This document shows, one piece after another, positions 23,349 to 30,214 of a stretch of 38,510 nucleotides of DNA. Source of the stretch: an uncultured Cardiobacterium sp. (lineage in GTDB: Bacteria > Pseudomonadota > Gammaproteobacteria > Cardiobacteriales > Cardiobacteriaceae); assembly GCF_938028825.1 (NCBI RefSeq), contig NZ_CALIZP010000094.1, forward strand, positions 1-38,510. Reading direction: 5' to 3'. The notes beneath the pieces are model-generated. The model saw nothing but the letters and a program-made list of their open reading frames with translations. It was not told the DNA's origin and did no database searches. Made by a program: the position numbers and the translations under genes. The first letter of the stretch is position 1, and the number at the start of each line of letters is the position of its first letter.

Positions 23349-25177
23349 GCGGGACTGAACCAGCACCGCGCCGCTTCGACCCGAAGACGTTCCTCAGCCA
23401 CGTCGCGACATTGCCGGGCGTCTATCAGATGCGCGACGCCGACGGCACGGTGCTTTATGTCGGCAAGGCGAAGAATTTGCGCAGCCGCCTCTCGAGCTAT
23501 TTCCGCGAGAGCAGCCTGAGCGGCAAGACGCGGGCGCTGATGCGGCAGGTGGTGGATATTGACACGACGATTACGCACAGCGAAACGGAGGCGCTGATTC
23601 TTGAGAATAATCTGATCAAGACGCATCTGCCGAAGTACAACATCCTGCTGCGCGACGACAAGAGTTATCCCTATATCCACCTCAGTGCGCATGCGTTCCC
23701 GCGCCTGACGCTGCATCGCGGCGCGCGCAAGGGCGGCGAGTATTTCGGGCCGTACCCGAATGTGCAGGCGGCGCGCTACACGCTGGAAATCCTTGCCAAG
23801 GTGTTCCGTATGCGCCAGTGCGAGGACAGCTATTTCGCCAGCCGCAGCCGTCCCTGCTTGCAGTATCAGATTGAGCGCTGCTATGCGCCCTGCGTCGGCT
23901 ACATCGACCGCGCCGCCTATGCGGAGACGGTCGCCCACACCCGCGATTTCCTGCTTGGCAAGAGCGAGACGCTGTTGCAGGAGCTCACCGCCAAGATGGA
24001 GGCGGCGGCGGAGAACCGCGCCTATGAGCAGGCGGCGCTGCTGCGCGACCAGCTGATTCAACTGCGCAAGACCACCGAGAAGCAGCACATGGTGGCGGGC
24101 GAGGCCGATGCGGACGTGCTGGCGGTGGCGACCGCCTACGGCGAGGCCTGCGTGCAGGTGCTGTTTTACCGCGACGGACACAACGTTACCTCGCAGGCGT
24201 ATTTCCCGAAGCTGCCGGAAGAAACGCCGGAAGCGGAGATTCTCGCCGCCTTCCTCACCCAGTATTACCATGAGCGCCACGCGCCGCCGCAGCTCATCCT
24301 CAATCAGACGCTGCCCGATGCCGACACCATCGCCGCCTGGCTGAGCGAAAAGAACGGGCGCAAGACCACGCTGAACAGCCACCCGCGCGACACGCGGCGC
24401 AAATGGCTGGAACTCGCCGAAGAAAACGCAAAACTCAGCCTCGGCCTGCGGCTTACCGGCAAACTCACCATGCAGCAGCGCTTCGCCGCGCTTGCCGAAG
24501 CGTTTGCCTGGCCGGACATTCCCGAACGCCTTGAATGTATCGACATCAGCCACACCCAGGGCGAGGCGACCGTCGCTTCCTGCGTCGTTTTTGACCATCG
24601 CGGCGCGCTGAAAAGCGATTACCGCCGCTACAACATCCGCGATGTGGCGGCAGGCGACGACTACGCCGCCATCCGCCAGACCGTCAGCCGCCGCTTCGAG
24701 CGCATTCAAAAGGAAGGCGGCGTGCTGCCGGACGTGCTCTTCATCGACGGCGGCAAAGGGCAGTTGCGCCAGGCGGTGGAGGTGTTCAACGAACTCGGCA
24801 TCAGCGGTGTGCAGCTCATCGGCGTTGCCAAAGGGCAGGGGCGCAAGGCCGGGCTCGAACAATTCTGGTTCCCGCACGAAGACACCGCCCGCTACCTGCC
24901 GCCGGACAGCCAGGCGATGCAGCTCATCGTGCAAATCCGCGACGAAGCACACCGCTTCGCCATCACCGGCCACCGCGCCGGGCGCGCCAAAAACAGCAAG
25001 CGTTCCGTGCTCGAACAAATCCCCGGCGTAGGTGCCAAACGCCGGCAAGCGCTGCTAAAATACTTTGGCGGACTGGCGCAAATCCGGCTCGCCGGCGTCG
25101 AAGACCTCGCCCGCGTCCCCGGCGTCAGCGACACCCTGGCCAAAGAAATCTACGCCACCCTCCACGAACAAGGCTGA
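23345..25177 (+). CDS. uvrC: Excinuclease ABC subunit C
   Basis: Dual-incision nuclease of nucleotide excision repair; cuts on both sides of a UvrB-bound lesion. The 610 residues equal the E. coli length. Order of domains: GIY-YIG nuclease (LPGVYQMRDADGTVLYVGKA, residues 23-42), a Cys cluster (RMRQCEDSYFASRSRPCLQYQIERCYAPCVG), a UVR helix pair (LTAKMEAAAENRAYEQAALLRDQL, UvrB binding), the RNase H-like nuclease (ERLECIDISHTQGEATVASCVVFD, then LFIDGGKGQL, acidic residues for 5' incision), and two helix-hairpin-helix motifs at the C-terminus (LEQIPGVGAKRRQALLKYFGG and LARVPGVSDTLAKEIY). ATGA overlap with kdsB; pgsA starts 3 bases after it, a conserved gammaproteobacterial neighbour. Confidence 0.97.
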   Translation: MSGTEPAPRRFDPKTFLSHVATLPGVYQMRDADGTVLYVGKAKNLRSRLSSYFRESSLSGKTRALMRQVVDIDTTITHSETEALILENNLIKTHLPKYNILLRDDKSYPYIHLSAHAFPRLTLHRGARKGGEYFGPYPNVQAARYTLEILAKVFRMRQCEDSYFASRSRPCLQYQIERCYAPCVGYIDRAAYAETVAHTRDFLLGKSETLLQELTAKMEAAAENRAYEQAALLRDQLIQLRKTTEKQHMVAGEADADVLAVATAYGEACVQVLFYRDGHNVTSQAYFPKLPEETPEAEILAAFLTQYYHERHAPPQLILNQTLPDADTIAAWLSEKNGRKTTLNSHPRDTRRKWLELAEENAKLSLGLRLTGKLTMQQRFAALAEAFAWPDIPERLECIDISHTQGEATVASCVVFDHRGALKSDYRRYNIRDVAAGDDYAAIRQTVSRRFERIQKEGGVLPDVLFIDGGKGQLRQAVEVFNELGISGVQLIGVAKGQGRKAGLEQFWFPHEDTARYLPPDSQAMQLIVQIRDEAHRFAITGHRAGRAKNSKRSVLEQIPGVGAKRRQALLKYFGGLAQIRLAGVEDLARVPGVSDTLAKEIYATLHEQG

Positions 25178-25180
25178 CCC

Positions 25181-25780
25181 ATGACACCCACCCCCCCCAA
25201 ACATTTCCTAAGCGGCTGGGCGATGAAACTCACCATCCTGCGCATGGTGCTCATCCCCCTCTTCATCCTCACCTACTACTGCCATCCCGCCAGCTGGGGG
25301 CAGTGGCTCTCGCTCGGCGTCTATACCATCGCCTGCCTCAGCGACTTCTTCGACGGCTGGCTGGCGCGCCACCTCAAAGAAGAAAGCGCCTTCGGCGCCT
25401 TCCTTGACCCCGTTGCCGACAAACTCATGGTCGCTGCCGTCCTCATCGTCCTCATCAAAGAAAACCCCAGCATCTGGCTCATGCTCTGCGCCCTTATCAT
25501 TATTGGCCGGGAAATCTGGATCTCGGCGTTGCGCGAATGGATGAGCGGCATCGGTCATCGCGGCGTCGTCGCCGTCGCCAAAATCGGCAAATGGAAAACC
25601 ACCGTGCAAATGTTCTCGATGGGCTTCCTCATCTACCGCGAAGACTGGCTGGGTCTGCCCATCTGGCGCATCGGCCAGGTGCTCATCCTCATCGCCGCCG
25701 TCCTCACCATCCTCTCCATGTGGCAGTACACCGCCGCCGCCTACCATTACTTCCGCACGGCCTCGCAAGAAAAACCCTGA
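25181..25780 (+). CDS. pgsA: CDP-diacylglycerol-glycerol-3-phosphate 3-phosphatidyltransferase
   Basis: Integral inner-membrane enzyme making phosphatidylglycerophosphate, the first committed step to phosphatidylglycerol and cardiolipin. The full CDP-alcohol phosphotransferase motif is present: D55-x2-D58-G59-x2-A62-R63-x8-G72-x3-D76-x3-D80. Six hydrophobic segments are spread over the 199 residues, with LTILRMVLIPLFILTYY as the first. Compared with E. coli (182 residues) the N-terminus has about 14 extra residues (MTPTPPKHFLSGWA); Met15 is an alternative start. Close coupling to uvrC supports the name. Confidence 0.95.
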   Translation: MTPTPPKHFLSGWAMKLTILRMVLIPLFILTYYCHPASWGQWLSLGVYTIACLSDFFDGWLARHLKEESAFGAFLDPVADKLMVAAVLIVLIKENPSIWLMLCALIIIGREIWISALREWMSGIGHRGVVAVAKIGKWKTTVQMFSMGFLIYREDWLGLPIWRIGQVLILIAAVLTILSMWQYTAAAYHYFRTASQEKP

Positions 25781-25801
25781 GCCGCGCCATTGGAACCGCA
25801 C

Positions 25802-26440
25802 ATGCCCCAAACCCTCATCAGCCAGCGCTTTCGCGGCTTCCTGCCGGTCGTCATCGACGTCGAAACCGGCGGCTTCGACGCCAGAAAAGACGCGCTGCTC
25901 GAAGTCGCCGCCGTCCTTGTCAACTTCGACGACAACAACCGCCTCACCCGCACCCACACCATCCACTACCACATCCACCCCTTCGCCGGTGCCAACATCG
26001 ACCCCGAAGCCCTGAAAATCACCGGCATTGACCCCTACCACCCGTTGCGTCCCGCCTATCACGAAGACAAGGCCGCCGAGCGCTTCTTCGACGAAATCCG
26101 CGCCTATCAAAAACAGCAGGAATGCAGCCGCAGTATCCTCGTCGGCCACAACGCCACCTTCGATCTCGGCTTCATCAACGCCTTCGCCGAACGCACCGGC
26201 TACAAACGCAACCCCTTCCACCCGTTCAGCGTCCTTGACACTGTCACCCTCGGCGCGCTCGCCTACGGCCAGACCGTGCTGGCGCGCATCGCCAAAGAGG
26301 GCGGCTTCGACTACGACAGCCAGAAAGCGCACGGAGCCAAATACGACGCCGAACTCACCGCCGACATCTTCTGCCGGATCATGAACACCTGGGCAGACAA
26401 CATCGGCTACAACTGGCCGACCGCCGAGGAAACCCTATGA
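25802..26440 (+). CDS. rnt: Ribonuclease T
   Basis: DEDDh 3'-5' exoribonuclease that trims the 3' ends of tRNA and 5S/23S rRNA and acts on structured DNA ends; a family largely confined to Gammaproteobacteria. The 212 residues (E. coli 215) carry ExoI PVVIDVETGGFD (D19, E21), ExoII ILVGHNATFDLGFIN, and ExoIII AHGAKYDAELTADIF (His and Asp). VLDTVTLGALAYGQTVLARIA and the C-terminal NNTADNIGYNW-like end (here WADNIGYNWPTAEE) match the family. The ATG at 25802 has GGAA in front; a TTG four codons earlier is possible. It overlaps the next gene by 4 bases. Confidence 0.95.
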   Translation: MPQTLISQRFRGFLPVVIDVETGGFDARKDALLEVAAVLVNFDDNNRLTRTHTIHYHIHPFAGANIDPEALKITGIDPYHPLRPAYHEDKAAERFFDEIRAYQKQQECSRSILVGHNATFDLGFINAFAERTGYKRNPFHPFSVLDTVTLGALAYGQTVLARIAKEGGFDYDSQKAHGAKYDAELTADIFCRIMNTWADNIGYNWPTAEETL

Positions 26441-27012
26441 CCGACATCGCCACCCTCACCCCGCCCAAAGGCTGGAAAGTCCTGAGCCGCGCCGCACAGC
26501 AAACCTTCATCCGCGAGCACCTCGGCGACGCCACCGACATCATCGCCATCGCCCTGCCGGACGGCGGCGACGGCAGCGTCTTCGCGCAACTGAGCTACCG
26601 CCCGGTCGGCTATGTGGACGACAACATCCCGATTGATCCGACCCGCGTCCGCCAGGGCATCAGCGAAGACCTCGACATCCTGAACCAGGAAAGCGGCCTC
26701 ACCGGCAAAGACGCCGTACGCTGGAAAACCTTCGCCCCCGCGCCAAAATACGACCCCGCGAGCCGCTGCGTCGAATACGGCGTCGAACTCAGCGTCAGCG
26801 GCGATCCGGCGCTGAACCTCTACAAACTGTGCCTGGTGCGCAACGGCGCGCTGGTGCTGACCATCGTCGGCACCCCGGCGGACGGCCTCGACCTCAACAA
26901 CTGGCAGATCAAAGTGCAGGACAACCTGCGTTACGAACGCTTCGATCCGCGCAGTGACCGCCGCGCCGAAGGCAACCTCATCAACCTGCTCCTGATGAAC
27001 CGCTTTATCTGA
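26437..27012 (+). CDS. DUF2167-like protein of unknown function
   Basis: A 191-residue protein with no signal peptide or membrane helix. The middle part resembles DUF2167: a residue run PVGYVDDN, then VRWKTFAPAPKYDPASRCVEYGVELSVSG, then LNLYKLCLVRNGALVLTIVG, in which the family pattern is a P-x-Y-D turn, a strand ending in E-L, LN, and a final hydrophobic strand after R-N/K-G. Most DUF2167 proteins are about 300 residues with N-terminal export signals and C-terminal membrane helices, so this is at best a soluble, shortened relative. It starts as ATGA on the rnt stop and ends the kdsB-to-rnt transcription unit before a strong terminator. Function unknown. Confidence 0.6.
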   Translation: MTDIATLTPPKGWKVLSRAAQQTFIREHLGDATDIIAIALPDGGDGSVFAQLSYRPVGYVDDNIPIDPTRVRQGISEDLDILNQESGLTGKDAVRWKTFAPAPKYDPASRCVEYGVELSVSGDPALNLYKLCLVRNGALVLTIVGTPADGLDLNNWQIKVQDNLRYERFDPRSDRRAEGNLINLLLMNRFI

Positions 27013-27030
27013 ACAAGCCGGGCGACAAAG

Positions 27031-27056
27031 ACGGCGGGCCTTGCCCGCCGTTTTTT
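27031..27056 (+). terminator. Terminator of the kdsB-DUF2167 unit
   Basis: 9-bp stem ACGGCGGGC/GCCCGCCGT with loop CTT and a run of six T. The Correia-like element begins immediately after the T run. Confidence 0.93.
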
Positions 27057-27203
27057 AAGTCGTTTTGAACAGAAATGATACGGTGTTGGCGAGCCTCGCC
27101 GGGCACCCATAAAAATCGCAGCGCGATTTTTATGGGACCCGTGCCGTACTATCTGTACTGTCTTCGGCTCGCCGCCTTGTCTCATTCTTGTTTGAGACGA
27201 CTA
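27057..27203. mobile_element. Correia-like (CREE/NEMIS-type) inverted-repeat element
   Basis: Imperfect terminal inverted repeats of about 26 bp: left end from GTCGTTTTGAACAGAAATGA (27059) and right end, read in reverse, GTCGTCTCAAACAAGAATGA (from 27201), with 15 of 20 equal. TA stands next to both ends, as in Correia insertions. The right half contains CCGTACTATCTGTACTGTC (27144-27162) and GCCGCCTTGTC, which I recall as near-identical in Neisseria Correia elements. The middle differs: a 14-bp perfect stem (27106-27119 with 27123-27136, loop AGC). No coding sequence. Confidence 0.75.
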
Positions 27204-27224
27204 TATTCCCGCTTTTTGCACCAA

Positions 27225-27252
27225 TAAAAAAACCGGATGCGGGCATCCGGTT
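27225..27252 (-). terminator. Terminator of the surface lipoprotein gene
   Basis: 10-bp stem AACCGGATGC/GCATCCGGTT. On the minus strand it is followed by a run of seven T. It lies 24 bp after the lipoprotein stop codon. Confidence 0.9.
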
Positions 27253-27275
27253 AAATGGCGATCGCATTTCTTGTA

Positions 27276-27872
27276 TCAGAAGCGTACACCGCCAAAGGCG
27301 GTATTCAGGCCGCTTTCGCCTTCAAAGGAGACTTGTCCGGCGGTTTCTTTGGCGTTTTCGCCGTAGAGCGCGCCTTCGTAGCGGCCGTTGTGGTTGCCGG
27401 TAACGCTGGCGGTGCCGGCATATTCGGCGCCGCGCAGTTTGCCTTCGTTCAACGTGATGTTGCGGCGCAGTCCGGGCATATCGATTTTGCCGTTGACCGT
27501 GCGTTTGTCGAAGTCCACGTTGATGGTGCTGGTGCCGTCGGTCAGGACTTTGTCGCTGCTGGTATCCCAGCGCACGGCGTTACCCTTGTAGGTGGCGCTG
27601 CCGCTGGTCGGGACGTCGTCGGTTTTGTCGCCCCGATAGCGCAATTCTTTGATTTGTTTGCTGTTGTCCATCCACAGGCCGTAGAAGGAGGCATACTGGT
27701 TGTAGCCGCGCAGTTCGCCGTAGGTGGTGGGGATGGTGACGAGCCCTTTGGCTTGCCTGGAGAGGTCAATGTTGGCGTCATCCGGGGTGATGGTCGTGCT
27801 GGCACCGCCGTCGCTGCCGCCGCAGGCGGCGAGCAGGGCGGCAACACTTGTGGCTATCAGGATGTTTTTCAT
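27276..27872 (-). CDS. Surface lipoprotein with TbpB/fHbp-like beta-barrel, probable Slam client
   Basis: A 198-residue lipoprotein. The signal peptide ends in the lipobox LLAAC (C17), followed by a Gly/Ser-rich linker (GGSDGGAST). The C-terminal half has strands and turns of the small eight-stranded barrel found in TbpB, HpuA and factor-H-binding proteins: AVRWDTSSDKV, INVDFDKRTVNGKIDM, GKLRGAEYAGTASVTG, GRYEGALYGENAKETAGQVSFEG and the terminal AFGGVRF. The G-x-F/Y-x-G-x-x-Y/F-G-x-x-A-x-E-x-x-G segment is the best signature. Such proteins are flipped to the cell surface by Slam; no slam gene or receptor is beside it. Ligand unknown. AGAGGAA precedes the ATG, and it is a single-gene unit with its own promoter and terminator. 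Confidence 0.78.
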   Translation of the reverse strand: MKNILIATSVAALLAACGGSDGGASTTITPDDANIDLSRQAKGLVTIPTTYGELRGYNQYASFYGLWMDNSKQIKELRYRGDKTDDVPTSGSATYKGNAVRWDTSSDKVLTDGTSTINVDFDKRTVNGKIDMPGLRRNITLNEGKLRGAEYAGTASVTGNHNGRYEGALYGENAKETAGQVSFEGESGLNTAFGGVRF

Positions 27873-27920
27873 GATGGGTTCCTCTTGCTGTTGGAAAGAT
27901 TTACCGTACAGGCGGGGCGC

Positions 27921-27949
27921 ATTATGGCGCGCCCGATAGTTTTTGCCAG
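27921..27949 (-). promoter_or_regulatory. Probable promoter of the surface lipoprotein gene
   Basis: Minus strand: CTGGCA (plus 27944-27949), 17-bp spacer, CATAAT (27921-27926). Each hexamer differs modestly from consensus (4/6 and 5/6). Distance to the ATG is about 48 bp. No Fur-like box was recognised. Confidence 0.55.
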
Positions 27950-28096
27950 TGTGGGTTTGGTCATTTTGTGGTCAGGTTGCAACAAGAACTGTTCATTTGT
28001 CGTTAATGTACGACGCGTTCGGGCCTGCCGGCACATCCGGTTTGCGCAGCGGTTTCTTGCCCGCAAAGCCGCCGCAACGCCGGATATCAACAGCCC

Positions 28097-28915
28097 CTAG
28101 CCCAACGGCACGGTTTCGATATCGCCGAGGCTGCGGCCGAGGAAACGTTCGCCGATGCTGTTGAAACGCAGCGGGATGTCGCTGACGCAGTAGCGATAGC
28201 GGGCGGGGCGGCCGTCGTCATGGCGCAGGAGATTGGCGGCGGCGAGGGCTTGCGCGGTATCGGCAGCGGTGGTCACGGCGGAATCGACCAGCACGAGTCG
28301 TGGTGCCTCGCTGTGCAAGAGCGGCTTGATGAGCGGGTAGTGGGTGCAGCCGAGGACGAGGGTATCGGCACCATCGGCGAGGATGGGTTTCAGGTATTCG
28401 CGCACGGTGAGGCGGGTAACCTCGTGCTCAAGCCAGCCTTCTTCCACCAGCGGCACGAGCAGCGGGCAGGCTTGCGACTGCACGCGCGCGGCAGGGTTTT
28501 GTGCGTGGATGGCGCGGGCGTAGGCGTTGCTGTTGACGGTGGTGTTGGTGGCGATGACGGCGATGTGGCCGTTCCTGCTGGTGGCCAGTGCTGCTTTGGC
28601 GCCGGCGGCGATGACGTCGATGACGGGCATCCCGCCCGCCTGGGCGCGGATGGCGTCGCCCGCGACGGCGGCAATGGTGTTGCAGGCAATCACCAGCGCC
28701 TTGACGCGCGCGGCGAGGAGGAAGGCGACGATTTGCGCGCTGTAATGTTCGATGGTGGCGCGCGATTTGACGCCGTAGGGGACGCGGGCGGTGTCGCCGT
28801 AATAAATCAGGTGTTCGAGCGGCAGGCGTTCCATCAGGGCGCGGACGACGGTAAGGCCGCCGACGCCGCTGTCGAAGACGCCGATGGGCAGGTTGCGGGA
28901 TGTTTCGGTAGGCAT
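28097..28915 (-). CDS. murI: Glutamate racemase
   Basis: Cofactor-independent racemase supplying D-glutamate for peptidoglycan. The 272 residues hold both catalytic cysteine motifs, VIACNTIAA (C78) and LVLGCTHYPLI (C190), plus GVFDSGVGGLTVV with the conserved Asp-Ser near residue 15 and YYGDTARVPYG. The C-terminal stretch after residue 245 (YRYCVSDIPLRFNSIGERFLG) is normal for the family. It is separated from lysC by a terminator that would act on the minus strand, so it may have its own promoter in the short gap; none was clear. The ribosome-binding site is weak. Confidence 0.95.
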   Translation of the reverse strand: MPTETSRNLPIGVFDSGVGGLTVVRALMERLPLEHLIYYGDTARVPYGVKSRATIEHYSAQIVAFLLAARVKALVIACNTIAAVAGDAIRAQAGGMPVIDVIAAGAKAALATSRNGHIAVIATNTTVNSNAYARAIHAQNPAARVQSQACPLLVPLVEEGWLEHEVTRLTVREYLKPILADGADTLVLGCTHYPLIKPLLHSEAPRLVLVDSAVTTAADTAQALAAANLLRHDDGRPARYRYCVSDIPLRFNSIGERFLGRSLGDIETVPLG

Positions 28916-28947
28916 GGGTTTTCGGGTGAGCGGTCCTGCGCAAACGG

Positions 28948-28974
28948 AAAAAGCGGGCCGTGCCCGCTTTTTTT
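28948..28974 (-). terminator. Terminator of the recA-alaS-lysC unit, bidirectional in form
   Basis: 8-bp stem AAGCGGGC/GCCCGCTT with loop CGT, flanked by A and T runs. On the minus strand it follows the lysC stop by 12 bp and precedes murI. Confidence 0.88.
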
Positions 28975-28986
28975 CATGAAGGCGTA

Positions 28987-30204
28987 TCAGGCTTTGTCGA
29001 GGCCGAAGGCTTCGTGCAGAGCGCGCACCGCGAGTTCGAGGTATTTTTCGTCAATACCCACGGAGATTTTGATTTCCGAGGTGCTGATGATGTGGATATT
29101 GATGTTTTCTTTGGCAAGCGCCTGGAACATGGTGCTGGCGACGGCGGCGTGTGAGCGCATCCCCACGCCGACGATGGACACTTTGGCGATGTTCGAGCCG
29201 TGGATGACCACGCCGCTTTCCGGCGGGAAGGTTTTGCGCAGGATTTCCAGGGTGGTGTCGTAGTCACCGCGCGGCACGGTGAAGGTGAAGTCGTTTTTGC
29301 CTTCGATGCCGATGTTCTGGATGATCATGTCCACGTTGATGTTGGCTTCGCCGATGGGGGCGAGGATTTTGTAGGCAATGCCGGGGGTATCCGGCACGTC
29401 AACGACGTTGACCTGGGCTTCGTCGCGGCTGAACGCGATACCGGTGATGATGGCTGATTCCACGGGGTTTTCCTCTTCTAGACTGATCAGGGTGCCTTCG
29501 CCGTCCTCAAAGCTGGACAGGACGCGAAGCGGGACTTTGTATTTGCCGGCAAATTCGACCGAGCGGATTTGCAGGACTTTTGAACCGAGGCTCGCCATTT
29601 CCAGCATTTCTTCAAAGGTGATGCGGTCAAGTTTGCGGGCTTTCGGTTCGACGCGCGGGTCGGTGGTGTACACGCCGTCCACGTCGGTGTAGATCTGGCA
29701 TTCGTCGGCATGCAGCGCAGCGGCGAGGGCAACGGCGGTGGTGTCGGAGCCGCCCCGTCCCAGGGTGGTGATGTTGCCGCGTTCGTCCACGCCCTGGAAG
29801 CCGGCGACGATGACGATTTTCCCCGCTTGCAGGTCGCGCTTGATGTTGTCGCTATCGATGCCTTTGATGCGCGCTTTCATATGGGCGCTATCGGTGAGGA
29901 TTTTGACTTGTGCGCCAGTGTAGGACACGGCCGGAACACCGCGTTTTTCGATGGCGATGGCGAGCAGGGCGATGCTGACTTGTTCGCCGGTGGACATGAT
30001 GACGTCCATTTCACGCGGGCTGGGGCGCGGCGTAATGTCGTGCGCAAGTGCGATCAGGCGGTTGGTTTCGCCGCTCATCGCGGAGACGGCGACAACGAGG
30101 TCGTTGCCCGCTTTTTGTGCGGCGATGCATTTTTCGGCAACGTGTTCGATGCGCTCAATCGAGCCCATCGAGGTGCCGCCGTATTTTTGGACGATTAGTG
30201 CCAT
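28987..30204 (-). CDS. lysC: Aspartate kinase, lysine/threonine-sensitive type
   Basis: Phosphorylates aspartate at the head of the lysine, threonine, methionine and diaminopimelate pathway. The 405 residues match the Pseudomonas/Bacillus-type monofunctional enzyme. The kinase domain shows MALIVQKYGGTSMGS, VVAVSAMSGETNRL, VIMSTGEQVSIALLA, TTLGRGGSDTTAVALAAAL and DVDGVYTTDPR. Two C-terminal ACT domains follow, at about 265-340 (AQVNVVDVPDTPGIAYKILAPIGEANINVDMIIQN) and 345-405 (VSIVGVGMRSHAAVASTMFQALAKENINIHIISTSEIKISVGI), the allosteric sites. GAGG precedes the ATG at 30204. It starts 10 bases after alaS, an order also found in Pseudomonas and Legionella. Confidence 0.95.
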   Translation of the reverse strand: MALIVQKYGGTSMGSIERIEHVAEKCIAAQKAGNDLVVAVSAMSGETNRLIALAHDITPRPSPREMDVIMSTGEQVSIALLAIAIEKRGVPAVSYTGAQVKILTDSAHMKARIKGIDSDNIKRDLQAGKIVIVAGFQGVDERGNITTLGRGGSDTTAVALAAALHADECQIYTDVDGVYTTDPRVEPKARKLDRITFEEMLEMASLGSKVLQIRSVEFAGKYKVPLRVLSSFEDGEGTLISLEEENPVESAIITGIAFSRDEAQVNVVDVPDTPGIAYKILAPIGEANINVDMIIQNIGIEGKNDFTFTVPRGDYDTTLEILRKTFPPESGVVIHGSNIAKVSIVGVGMRSHAAVASTMFQALAKENINIHIISTSEIKISVGIDEKYLELAVRALHEAFGLDKA

Positions 30205-30214
30205 GTGGTTTCCT

